Part shown: positions 1 to 7,680 of the stretch, one piece after another
Position numbering within the stretch: position 1 is the stretch's first letter
Layout: every line of letters begins with the position of its first letter
The notes under the pieces: model-generated
Told to the model about the DNA's origin: nothing
The model's database searches: none
What the model saw: the letters and a program-made list of their open reading frames with translations, nothing else
Program-made: the position numbers and the translations under genes
NCBI GenBank assembly: GCA_000247545.1
Contig: CP003316.1
Span: forward strand, 591,233-655,232
Source: Pyrobaculum oguniense TE7
GTDB taxonomy: Archaea > Thermoproteota > Thermoprotei > Thermoproteales > Thermoproteaceae
Direction of reading: 5' to 3'
Length of the DNA stretch: 64,000 bases

Positions 1-2
1 AG

Positions 3-443
3 CACCAGAAGCGGCATGTTAGGCGCAGGGTCAAAGATGTCGTTATTTCGTTGCTGAGGGAGAGGGGTTACGACGCCGGCAAGATCTGGGTGAGGTGCGG
101 GGGGAAGTTGAGGGAGGTGGACTGCGCTGTTCCGCCGAACCCGGACAATGTCCGCGTCGCTATTTTGGTGAGAACCGGCGTCTTCAAGGATCTCGTGAAG
201 AGGTCGAAGGAGTTCAGCTCGGAGTTTGACGAGCTCTCGAAGTGTCTGGCAGGTGCGAGGTTTGTCGCCGTGTACTTGGTCCCCGCTCACGAGAGGCATC
301 GCCTAGACAAGATTAGAGAGGTAATTGTAAAGGAGAGGATGGGCAAGAAGCCCTACGACTTCGTCGCGCTCACCGAGGAGGATTTAGAGACGTTGTTGAA
401 GAAGCTGGCAGAATGGGGTATCCCTCGGCGAGGGGGTAGCTGA
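3..443 (+). CDS. Hypothetical protein, 5' end outside the window
   Basis: The reading frame is open from the first bases of the window into a 130-residue region beginning at TTG 51, so the true start probably lies upstream. The visible part is a small, charged alpha/beta protein with a short CGGK segment, a long KRSKEF-type helix and a basic C-terminus ending in RRGGS. No catalytic motif or known family was recognised. It is followed by a converging gene at 491, so it ends its own transcription unit. That it is a real gene rests on codon-like composition and an uninterrupted frame; the function is unknown. Confidence 0.55.
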   Translation, partial: HQKRHVRRRVKDVVISLLRERGYDAGKIWVRCGGKLREVDCAVPPNPDNVRVAILVRTGVFKDLVKRSKEFSSEFDELSKCLAGARFVAVYLVPAHERHRLDKIREVIVKERMGKKPYDFVALTEEDLETLLKKLAEWGIPRRGGS

Positions 444-490
444 GGTAGCGGCGACTTTGAAATATATTCACAAGGATCCACGGGTATTTC

Positions 491-1378
491 CTAAAAATCG
501 GCCGGCTTAGCTACTTCAAGTTGCTTAAGGAGCCCCTTGACACCTGCAAGTTTCAGCGTTTCGTGTAGCTCGTGGAGCTCCTCTGCCTTTACCACTGCGA
601 TGTGCTCCCTTATCTCGTGGAAGGCTCCTTGCAACGCCTCGTTTAGCAACTTGGCGACTTGTTCCTCGTCTTTAGCCAGCACGTAGACGAGCTTGGAGCC
701 GTAGCGGTCGTAGGCGTGTTTCAGCGCGGCCAAGTCCTTATACACGTCGCCTCCCACGTGCACCTCGGCGACTGCGAACGGCGTTGTCCTCGGCGGCTTG
801 AAAAACGCAACGTCGACTCTAAAATTGTCGATTCGGTACTCCTTTACCGCCCTAAACCCGAGCCATCGCCCAACCTCCACGAGGATGTCTACTAGCTTGT
901 CGTGAGTGCGCATTTCCGCGGCCGCCGACTTGCGCAACTCCGCTTCTACCAACTCGCCGACACCCGGCGGCAAGGGACGTTTTGCGTAGTACAGGGCGTA
1001 GAGACGTAGCCTACTCGGGTCGAGATCCCCAATGCCCAGAAGCCCTTGCAGTTTCTCCTTGATCTTTGCGAATTCCACCTTCCCCATTATCAGCACCTTG
1101 ACGTTGACCACCCACGGATATTTGACGCGGCCTTCCCTCACCTCGTCCGGCCACGTCGGCTTTTTTGATCTCTGCCACTCGCCGGCTACCTCCAGCACCG
1201 CGGTGAAGGATTGGCATAACTCCCTACAGCCCTTCTTCATTATGTACACCACGAGCCTATCTCCCGGCTTTATCAACTTGGCCTCATCGCCGGCGCCTTC
1301 CGGTAGCCCATAGATGCCCCTTTCGACCGTATACCTGAAATTATCCTCGTCGAGCATGGTAAGCCAATAGTCCGGCAT
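491..1378 (-). CDS. EVE-domain protein with C-terminal nuclease-like domain
   Basis: Residues 1 to about 145 look like an EVE (PUA-like) domain: it opens with MPDYWLTML, followed by the LIKPGDRLVVYI strand and the YPWVVNVKVL segment. EVE domains are known to bind modified bases and are often fused to restriction or antiviral modules. Residues 155-295 form a second alpha/beta domain containing FRVDVAFF (D189), then PFAVAEVHVGG (E205, H207), then a helix and the strand KLVYVLA. This resembles a PD-(D/E)XK nuclease fold in which the usual ExK lysine is His; that assignment is inference. The gene is monocistronic and converges with the 5' partial gene. A modified-DNA or RNA sensor or nuclease is the most attractive role, but activity is unproven. 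Confidence 0.7.
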   Translation of the reverse strand: MPDYWLTMLDEDNFRYTVERGIYGLPEGAGDEAKLIKPGDRLVVYIMKKGCRELCQSFTAVLEVAGEWQRSKKPTWPDEVREGRVKYPWVVNVKVLIMGKVEFAKIKEKLQGLLGIGDLDPSRLRLYALYYAKRPLPPGVGELVEAELRKSAAAEMRTHDKLVDILVEVGRWLGFRAVKEYRIDNFRVDVAFFKPPRTTPFAVAEVHVGGDVYKDLAALKHAYDRYGSKLVYVLAKDEEQVAKLLNEALQGAFHEIREHIAVVKAEELHELHETLKLAGVKGLLKQLEVAKPADF

Positions 1379-1553
1379 GTGGATACTAAGCTGAGTAGAT
1401 ATTAGCTTTGCGTTTACCTGCGCCGAAGAGGGACCGACGGCGTGCGATTAAGTAGGTAAAAGCTGTGCCTAGGACGGATCTTGGTCTTTTAGCTGGTTGT
1501 GACGTCTGCGATCTAGTCAGCGGGTCGGTGTATAAGTTTTATATCTGGTAGTC

Positions 1554-2552
1554 GTGGCTTGCGTGTCTGTGCTCTGTACTAGGTGTGGTAGGCGGCCGGC
1601 GCAGTACTTCCGGGCGGTGAGCGGGGAGAGGCTGTGCCTCCGTTGCCTTTTCCAGTCGGTGGAGAGGAAGGTGCTGGAGACGATTAGGAGGGAGCGGCTG
1701 ATCGTGCCGGGGGACTACGTTGCGGTTGCCGTGTCGGGGGGGAAGGACAGCCTCGTCCTTCTCCACATCTTGGGCTCTTTCAAGGAGAGGGGGTTGCTGA
1801 GGAACGTGAAGATGGAGGCGTTTACCGTGAACGAGGGGCACCCGTACAGCTGCTTCTACAGGATGTCGCGGAGGGACTACGTGAGGGAGCTGGCGGCGCG
1901 GTTCGGCATCGAGTACAACGTGTACCACTTCAAGGACTTCTTCGGCGTCACGGCGCTGGAGCTGTCGGAGAGGCTGGCCAAGGCGGGGCACGAGGTGCAT
2001 ATGTGCACCATAGACGGGGTGTTGAGGAGGAGGCTTATGAACGTGGTGGGGAGGAGGAGGGGCTGGACGAAGATCGCCACGGCCCACAACCTCGACGACG
2101 AGGCACAGACAGTCCTCATGAACGTCTTGATGGGCAACCTCTCCCGTTTTGCGTACTACGGGGTTTACGAAGACGCAGAGGAGAAGGACCTAATCCCCAG
2201 GATTAAGCCGATGAAGTATATAAGGGAGGAGGAGGTGGCCCTATACGCCTACTACCACGGCATCCCCCTGATGGAGCTGGAGTGCCCCTACGTCGTGGCG
2301 AACCCGCGGTACGACTTGAAGTTCACCTTGGCGGAGTGGGAGAGGGAGATGCCCAGCGTGAAGTACAACCTAGTGTCCTTCGGCGAGAAGCTGGCGAGAG
2401 CCTTACGGAGCCGGCCAGCCGCCGAGCTGAAGAGGTGTAGGTACTGCGGCGCGGCGTCGGCTAGGGAGGTGTGCCGGGTGTGCGAGCTCTTCGAGAAGGC
2501 GGGCCTTCTAGAGGCCTACCTCGCCAAGGTGTCCCAAGTCCTAAGCTCTTGA
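1554..2552 (+). CDS. ttuA: TtuA/NcsA-type tRNA 2-thiolation enzyme
   Basis: PP-loop ATP pyrophosphatase of the TtuA/Ncs6 family, which adenylates uridine in tRNA and replaces O2 with sulfur. Visible features: N-terminal zinc finger (CTRC, then CLRC), the ATP loop VAVSGGKDSLVLL near residues 57-69, a central CTID segment (C151, D154), the ECPYV cysteine, and a C-terminal zinc finger (CRYCG, CRVCE). Length of 332 aa is normal for the family. The family usually carries CxxC at residues 151-154 as two of three Fe-S cluster ligands; here the second position is Asp. The GTG at 1554 is chosen because an AT-rich TATA-like stretch (1531-1545) lies about one promoter spacing upstream, giving a leaderless transcript. 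It could act on U54 or U34; the sequence does not decide. Confidence 0.88.
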   Translation: MACVSVLCTRCGRRPAQYFRAVSGERLCLRCLFQSVERKVLETIRRERLIVPGDYVAVAVSGGKDSLVLLHILGSFKERGLLRNVKMEAFTVNEGHPYSCFYRMSRRDYVRELAARFGIEYNVYHFKDFFGVTALELSERLAKAGHEVHMCTIDGVLRRRLMNVVGRRRGWTKIATAHNLDDEAQTVLMNVLMGNLSRFAYYGVYEDAEEKDLIPRIKPMKYIREEEVALYAYYHGIPLMELECPYVVANPRYDLKFTLAEWEREMPSVKYNLVSFGEKLARALRSRPAAELKRCRYCGAASAREVCRVCELFEKAGLLEAYLAKVSQVLSS

Positions 2553-2740
2553 GACTCCGCTACGCCGGGCCGACGATTCCCGGGATCTAGCCCGCCCCCT
2601 GTCTAGACCCCTCTTCGTCTCTTCGTCGAGGAGCGGTGGGTGGAGCACTCCTCCTTCTCATATGCGCGGGTTTGTGGATGGCGTCTAGCGGGTGACTTCG
2701 GTTGTTGGAAAAGGTGGGTGTTTAGCCAGGCGGGTCGGGG

Positions 2741-3397
2741 TTAGGATTCAAGTACTAGGCAGGGCCCCTCCTCAGCCAGCTTGGCGCCTGCCCCTACTTC
2801 TGTTGTGAAGACTTCTAGGTACCTCCTGGCTATGGGGTGGGCGAGGTTGCAGAGCCTTGCCCTGAGTCTGCCCTGCTTGACCTCCGCCGCCTCTACTGAT
2901 AGGAGGCCTCTGAGCTGGGCGATGTAGATGGCCTCTTCCAGGGTCACGGGGTCGACGGCGTGGGCTAGTTCTTTTACCGTCTTTGCGTCTCTTTTGGCGA
3001 TTTCCTCGGCGAGTTTCGGGGGGTCGTTTAGGTAGGCCACCAGCTCCTTCTCTAGGGATAGGGCTGGCTTGCCGTTAATGACGTGGGTGATCCACCTGGG
3101 GACGAAGAGAGGGGCGTTCGAGGTCCTGTGCCTCACCTTCTTTACGAATGCGAACATCTGGAGTTGTTTTAGTATTTCTTTGAGCTGGTCGTCGGCCACC
3201 ACGGCGAGGTCGACGATGTAGTGGATGTGCTGCCTACTGCTATCAATGGCGACGTTGATGACGTTGACGTCGTGTTCTGCGAAGATGTTGGAGAGGGTGG
3301 CCAAGATCCCGGGCTGGTCGAAGTTGAGCTCGATTAGGAACTCCCCGAGCTTGGCCCCGGTGCCGTTTGCTATTAGAAATATCTCACGTTTAAGCAT
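2741..3397 (-). CDS. ACT-domain protein
   Basis: Residues about 10-80 form an ACT domain: LGEFLIELNFDQPGILATL, then DVNVINVAID, then the IHYIVDLAVV strand. ACT domains bind amino acids or other small ligands and control enzymes or transcription. The C-terminal 140 residues are mostly helical and unrecognised. The frame extends 13 codons further upstream, but ATG 3397 is preferred because a TATA-like element (TATTTAAA on the plus strand, 3417-3424) sits about 24 bases before it. The gene is separated from both neighbours and likely monocistronic. Role in amino-acid sensing is inferred from the domain only. Confidence 0.75.
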   Translation of the reverse strand: MLKREIFLIANGTGAKLGEFLIELNFDQPGILATLSNIFAEHDVNVINVAIDSSRQHIHYIVDLAVVADDQLKEILKQLQMFAFVKKVRHRTSNAPLFVPRWITHVINGKPALSLEKELVAYLNDPPKLAEEIAKRDAKTVKELAHAVDPVTLEEAIYIAQLRGLLSVEAAEVKQGRLRARLCNLAHPIARRYLEVFTTEVGAGAKLAEEGPCLVLES

Positions 3398-3473
3398 TGA
3401 GGGCAAACACCCAAGGTATTTAAATCTTTTAGACAAATTCTGTGCCGTCTTGTACGGTGGTGGTGTGTGGAAA

Positions 3474-4454
3474 CTACTTTGTAAATCCGAAGCTGGCCAA
3501 GTCTAGGCTCTTCATCGCTTCTAGCACCCTGTCGCCCCTCTCGGTGTAGCTGGCGGCGAAGGCCTCGAAGTGGCCTACCCTCAGCGTCTTCACCACGTTG
3601 CCCGCGGCGTCTACAAAGATGACATATATCTCGTAGGGCGGATCTTCGGCAAAGCTGAGGGGCTGCTTGAGGGAGTACACGTATACCTCGCCGAAGGAGG
3701 CCCTGGCCCTGTACGCCACCCAGAGCGCTGTCTCCCCGAGCTTCTCCCCTATCTTCACCCCCTTGTTTATGAGGAAGGGGGTGTAGGCGAAGATGCAGTC
3801 GGCCCCTCCTGTCTCCAGCTGGGCCCAGGCGCCGTCTAGGTTAGGCGCTACCACCACCCTGGGGGTGTTCTTGAGGGCTATGGGCGTCGTGATGTTAACT
3901 CCCCGCGGCGTCTCGGCGTATCTCACCCCCAACTCCTCGTAGAGTGGGGTTATGTCGGCGGCGCCTTGCTTCTTGAGAAGCCACGCCGCGGCTAGGGCCC
4001 TGTAGCCGATGGGGGCCTTGTGCGGATCGGCTAAGGCCTGCCTCCGGCTCAGCAGATCGGCGACGTCTCTCAGCGGCTTGAGACACGTGATAGACAGGTT
4101 GAACCTCCCTATTACGAATACCTGTCTCGGGTTTGTCCTCTTTATGTCGGGAAGGAGCTCTATATCCACTGAGGCGTAGACGTCCGGCACGTTGCCCTGC
4201 TGTATTAGCCTAAGACCCTCGACGGATCCCACCGAACGGATCCCACCCGGGTCAAGGCCTGCCTTGGACGCCGCGGCCTTGGCTATTGCGATGAGGGTGG
4301 GGGCGACGAACCCGCTCACCGCGCCGCCGGCTGTGGGGGGCTGGGCCGTGGGGGAGGTGGGTCCAGGGGGCGGCGATTCTGGCCTGGGGAGTAGCAAAGC
4401 GGCGGTTGCCGCGATTATTAGCACAGCCGCCGTAATTATAAGTCTAGTTTTCAT
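3474..4454 (-). CDS. wtpA: Molybdate/tungstate ABC transporter substrate-binding protein
   Basis: A membrane-anchored solute-binding protein. Residues 1-22 are a hydrophobic signal or anchor segment, followed by a Pro/Thr-rich linker, as is common in archaeal binding proteins. The mature part has the oxyanion-binding layout of WtpA/ModA: GSVEGLRLI and PDVYASVDIELLP match the conserved AGSV and ADVLASAD regions of that family, and ADCIFAYTPF is the later hinge segment. It is divergent from the permease and ATPase genes at 4559-6000, which complete the transporter. Tungstate is the likely substrate in a hyperthermophile that depends on tungsten enzymes, but molybdate cannot be excluded. Confidence 0.82.
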   Translation of the reverse strand: MKTRLIITAAVLIIAATAALLLPRPESPPPGPTSPTAQPPTAGGAVSGFVAPTLIAIAKAAASKAGLDPGGIRSVGSVEGLRLIQQGNVPDVYASVDIELLPDIKRTNPRQVFVIGRFNLSITCLKPLRDVADLLSRRQALADPHKAPIGYRALAAAWLLKKQGAADITPLYEELGVRYAETPRGVNITTPIALKNTPRVVVAPNLDGAWAQLETGGADCIFAYTPFLINKGVKIGEKLGETALWVAYRARASFGEVYVYSLKQPLSFAEDPPYEIYVIFVDAAGNVVKTLRVGHFEAFAASYTERGDRVLEAMKSLDLASFGFTK

Positions 4455-4558
4455 ACCGTAACTTATCGGCCGATATTAAATGCGTATTTTTTACAAAAAT
4501 CATAACTATCTTAGATGTTTAGAAATATTGCTTTAAATCTTTTCTATTTTATGATGAT

Positions 4559-5347
4559 GTGTTTTGCAACAAGATAAGGTTCTTAAGGCTTTACTTTTGT
4601 GTTTTTGTGGATGCGCTCTTGTTGTTGGCTGTTGGGGCGTCAGGTTTGCTTTTGATGTTGTTGGTGTTTTTGCCTATTTATTTCGTGACGTGGTCTATGC
4701 CTCCCGGCTTTTTAGAGGCTTTTCTGTACACTGCTCTTTTCGGCGCGGCCGCCGCTGCGCTTTCCCTATTGCCGGGCCTGGCGGCTGCGCTGGCGTCGAG
4801 GAGGGGGGGCGTCGTGGGCGTGCTTTCCCAGGTGTTGTACGTACCTGCGGTGGTGCCCCCGACGTCTGTGGGGGTGTTGTTGCTGGCGTCTTTCAACCTG
4901 CCGCGGGCTCTTTGCATAAACGGCGTCGGGGCCTTCTGCGCTTTGAGGGACCTCCCGGCATATGTGGTGAACCAGCCTCTGGGCGTCCTTATCGCCATGA
5001 CGGTGATGGCTCTGCCGGTGTCATACGCGGTTTTCGAGGGGGCGCTGAGGGAGGAGAGGGCTGAGCTCTATTTCCGATCGCTGGGCTTTTCCGGCTTTTC
5101 TCTGCTGTTGATGATTCTGCTGTCTATGCGCCGGGCTGCCCTCACCGCCTTTGTCTTTGCTTGGGTTAGGAGCTTCGGCGAGCTGGGGGTGTTACTCGTA
5201 TTTGCGTCGTATCCCGTAACGGCGTCGATATACATCTACAACGCTTGGCTGACCTACGGTGTCGGGGCCGCCGTGGGGGCTTCCCTGGCCACTGCCCTGG
5301 TGTCGATTGGGGTTGCCTACTTGGCGAGATGGCGTCTCTCAAAGTAG
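4559..5347 (+). CDS. wtpB: Molybdate/tungstate ABC transporter permease
   Basis: A membrane permease with about six hydrophobic segments. The cytoplasmic EAA loop is visible near residues 164-185 (ALREERAELYFRSLGF), the site that docks on the ATPase. It overlaps the downstream ATPase gene by 19 bases and is divergent from the substrate-binding protein. GTG 4559 is chosen because a TTTAAA element (4532-4537) is placed for a leaderless start. Length of 262 aa is normal for ModB/WtpB permeases. Confidence 0.82.
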   Translation: MFCNKIRFLRLYFCVFVDALLLLAVGASGLLLMLLVFLPIYFVTWSMPPGFLEAFLYTALFGAAAAALSLLPGLAAALASRRGGVVGVLSQVLYVPAVVPPTSVGVLLLASFNLPRALCINGVGAFCALRDLPAYVVNQPLGVLIAMTVMALPVSYAVFEGALREERAELYFRSLGFSGFSLLLMILLSMRRAALTAFVFAWVRSFGELGVLLVFASYPVTASIYIYNAWLTYGVGAAVGASLATALVSIGVAYLARWRLSK

Positions 5348-6000
5348 AGGGTCTTAGGGCGAGGAGGGGGAGCTTCACGGTGTTTGTGGAGAGGCTCGAG
5401 GTCAACTCTATCGTGGCTGTCGTGGGGAGGAACGGCTCTGGGAAGACCACCCTCCTAGACGCCGTGGCGGGGTTCATCAAGGCCGAGGGCAGGGTGGAGG
5501 TTTGCGGGGAGGACGTCTCGGCCCTCCCGCCGGAGAGGCGGAGGCTCGCATACGTCCAATCGGTGCCGGTGGACCCGCCGATGAGGGTGGACAAGTTCCT
5601 CATGTACGTGGCGCGGAGGCACGGCACGGTGGGGGAGGTGCACAACGTGGCGGAGGTATTGGGGATAAAGGACTTGTTGAAGAGGAGCGAGGGCCTCTCC
5701 ACTGGCCAGAAGCAACTGGTGAACCTCGCCGCCGCCCTCCTGGCAAGGCCCTGCGCCTTTCTCATGGATGAGCCCACGTCACACCTGGACTGGGTCAACA
5801 AGAAGGCTTTTGACGAAGTGTTGAAGAGGCTTGGGGTGCCGATTCTCTTCGTGACGCACGACCCAGTGGAGGCGCTGTACGTGGCGGATAAGCTGTGCGT
5901 CATGGAGGAGGGCAGGCTCCGTTGCCTCGCCGACAAGCCGCCGCTTGACGTATCAAGGCTCGTGGGGGAGGTGCAAAACTTATTAAGGCTGAACCGGTGA
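5329..6000 (+). CDS. wtpC: Molybdate/tungstate ABC transporter ATPase
   Basis: ABC ATPase with Walker A GRNGSGKTT, Q-loop YVQS, signature LSTGQ (a variant of LSGGQ), Walker B ALLARPCAFLMDEPTSHLD and switch His in FVTHD. At 223 aa it is short: it lacks the C-terminal MOP regulatory domain found on many ModC/WtpC proteins, so the import is probably not feedback-inhibited through this subunit. The start at ATG 5329 lies inside the end of the permease gene, which fits translational coupling. An upstream in-frame extension to 5245 would overlap the permease heavily and is rejected. Confidence 0.85.
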   Translation: MASLKVEGLRARRGSFTVFVERLEVNSIVAVVGRNGSGKTTLLDAVAGFIKAEGRVEVCGEDVSALPPERRRLAYVQSVPVDPPMRVDKFLMYVARRHGTVGEVHNVAEVLGIKDLLKRSEGLSTGQKQLVNLAAALLARPCAFLMDEPTSHLDWVNKKAFDEVLKRLGVPILFVTHDPVEALYVADKLCVMEEGRLRCLADKPPLDVSRLVGEVQNLLRLNR

Positions 6001-6006
6001 GGGACG

Positions 6007-6333
6007 GTGGAGTGCGCAGAGACGGCTGTGGATACTTTTAGGCGGGTCTTCGGCGCGGAGGCGCTGGTCGACGTCTTGGAGGAGGTGGGAGACCGCCTAG
6101 TGGCGCGGTTCTACGGCAACATGTGCTACACATGCGGCGCTGTGGACTACTTCGACGACTTCGCCGGCTTCTACTCCGACTGCGCGGGTGAGGAATGGGG
6201 GGTGGAGGAGTACCGCCAAAACCCCGACGGCTCCTACACCGTGGTTTTTAGGCCCCGGAGGCTGATAAAGGGCAAGAAGAGGCATGTGAAGATTATCCTC
6301 GAAGGCTCTGAGTTTGACCTTGTGGTGGGGTAG
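6007..6333 (+). CDS. Small conserved-looking protein in the wtp operon
   Basis: A 108-residue acidic protein starting at GTG 6007, six bases after the ATPase stop, with a GGTGAG Shine-Dalgarno-like sequence overlapping that stop. It carries a compact cysteine pattern, CYTCG followed by a later YSDC, which could bind a metal or redox group. The position suggests a role linked to oxyanion uptake or cofactor handling. No family was recognised and the function is unknown. Confidence 0.6.
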   Translation: MECAETAVDTFRRVFGAEALVDVLEEVGDRLVARFYGNMCYTCGAVDYFDDFAGFYSDCAGEEWGVEEYRQNPDGSYTVVFRPRRLIKGKKRHVKIILEGSEFDLVVG

Positions 6334-6526
6334 TGACTTTTCCTCCGCCTACTACGGGCTCGGCTTTTTCTGGGACTAGTCCGAGGGGAAGGAGGGCTAT
6401 GATCAACATGGCGAACCCGCCGAATAGCATGTAGCCGAGCCACAATGGGTCGAACCCCACGGCGTTGCCTATCTCGTATTTGAAGATGCCAGCAACCTGG
6501 AGCCTACAGTTATTGCCGCTTTTACC
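6293..6526 (-). pseudogene. Remnant of a membrane protein C-terminus
   Basis: On the minus strand, the frame ending at the TAA at 6293-6295 reads as the end of a membrane protein: FKYEIGNAVGFDPLWLGYM, then a hydrophobic GGFAMLIIALLPLGLVP segment, then a charged tail. The frame is open for 78 codons but has no start codon and is closed upstream by a stop at 6527-6529. Its 3' end overlaps the end of the gene at 6007. This looks like the surviving tail of a deleted membrane gene. The parent family was not recognised. The rest of the gap to 6643 shows nothing convincing. Confidence 0.4.
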
Positions 6527-6643
6527 TCAAGTGAGCTAAACTCATTTAGATTTAGGTGATGAAATGGGTAAGAGAGGTTGGTTATTGCTCCTACAGAAAG
6601 GGATATCAAAACTTATTCTTCTTATACCAGACCTCCGTGTTGT

Positions 6644-6859
6644 CTAAAATACTACTTTCCTGAGCGTGCCTCCTCCCTTACCTGCGTCTTGGTTCCTCGT
6701 CCACTTTGCCACGAACTGCTTGTAGCACTCCCTAGAGCAGAATACCCAGGGTTTGTTGACGCAACACGTCTTCACAACGATGGGCTCCCCAGTTATGATC
6801 TTGCCGCAGTTGCTACACCTTAGGTCGACAGTCCTTGTTATTTTAAGCTCGAACGGCAT
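6644..6859 (-). CDS. Small zinc-ribbon (TRASH-like) protein
   Basis: A 71-residue protein with CSNCG, KTCC and [10 protein letters not shown], a treble-clef arrangement like TRASH/MYM-type metal-binding domains, followed by a basic tail. Its ATG at 6859 lies inside the last codons of thi4 (overlap 17 bases), so both are likely co-transcribed and translated in a coupled way. The pairing may hint at a metal-handling or sulfide-handling helper for thiazole synthesis, since archaeal Thi4 needs iron; that link is inference. Confidence 0.75.
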   Translation of the reverse strand: MPFELKITRTVDLRCSNCGKIITGEPIVVKTCCVNKPWVFCSRECYKQFVAKWTRNQDAGKGGGTLRKVVF

Positions 6860-7628
6860 AGACCTCCTCTGTCAGGTCTTTGGCCACTAATTCGGCTACT
6901 TTCCTGCCGGAGAGCATCATTCCTCCGAATATGGGGCCCATCCTCGGGAGGCCGTGAACGGCGGTTACCGCCATGCCAGTAGCGTAGAGCCCCGGCGCCA
7001 CCTTGCCCGTGTATTCCACCACCAGCTTCTCGGAAACCTCTGACCAAGCCGACTTCTCGCCGGGGAGCTGGATGCCCAGCTCCGGCACCTTCCGCGCGGC
7101 CACGGATATCACCTCGGCATCGTGGCCAGTGGCGTCTATAACCGCCTTTGCCATGGTGTAGAGGGGGTCCACGTGCATTCCGGACATCTGGATGGGCGTC
7201 CATATCCACAAGAGCCCCACCACCCTGGGCGGGTCGCCTCTGAAAATAACGTCGTCGACGTGGACGCCGAGTATTATCTTGGCCCCCGCGTCTATTGCCC
7301 CCGCGGCGAGCTTCGCAATCAGCTCAGCGGGGTCGACCGTGTACAGCCCGTCCCCGGCCGGCTGGTACCTCACCTTGAAATCTCTGAGAATGGGCAAGGC
7401 CTCTTCCTGCACCACGATGCTGGGCAACATGTTCCCCCCGGGGCCTATCCCCCCTCCGAAGGAGAAGCGCCTCTCGAAGACCAGCACCTTGAAGCCCTTC
7501 TCGGCTAAGTAGCGCGCCGCGGTGAGCCCCGACGGCCCCGCGCCGACGATGGCGACGTCCACGTCACTGTATTCGTACAGTACTTCAAGGCCCTTCTTGA
7601 TTATGGCCCTGCCTATTTTCAGTTCCAT
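6843..7628 (-). CDS. thi4: Thiamine thiazole synthase Thi4
   Basis: A FAD/NAD-binding enzyme making the thiazole moiety of thiamine from NAD, glycine and sulfide. It shows the dinucleotide motif [20 protein letters not shown] near residues 23-42, [12 protein letters not shown], and the C-terminal [16 protein letters not shown] region. At the position where yeast Thi4 has its sacrificial cysteine, this protein has His152 (SGMHVDPL), the archaeal type that uses free sulfide catalytically. ATG 7628 is used because an AT-rich promoter (7646-7662) precedes it and the N-terminus then matches the family; a longer frame from 7670 is less likely. Confidence 0.9.
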   Translation of the reverse strand: MELKIGRAIIKKGLEVLYEYSDVDVAIVGAGPSGLTAARYLAEKGFKVLVFERRFSFGGGIGPGGNMLPSIVVQEEALPILRDFKVRYQPAGDGLYTVDPAELIAKLAAGAIDAGAKIILGVHVDDVIFRGDPPRVVGLLWIWTPIQMSGMHVDPLYTMAKAVIDATGHDAEVISVAARKVPELGIQLPGEKSAWSEVSEKLVVEYTGKVAPGLYATGMAVTAVHGLPRMGPIFGGMMLSGRKVAELVAKDLTEEVYAVRA

Positions 7629-7680
7629 AAATGCCAGTATATTTCCATTAATAAGTTTATTTGTCTTCAATAAGTTGTTT

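Noticed and set aside
5166-5936. Long minus-strand open frame of 256 codons.
   Set aside because: It is antisense to the ABC permease and ATPase genes, whose motifs are intact; the frame is a by-product of high GC.
6540-6600. GTGATGA near 6556 as the C box of a C/D guide RNA.
   Set aside because: No CTGA D box or second box pair at usable distance was found.
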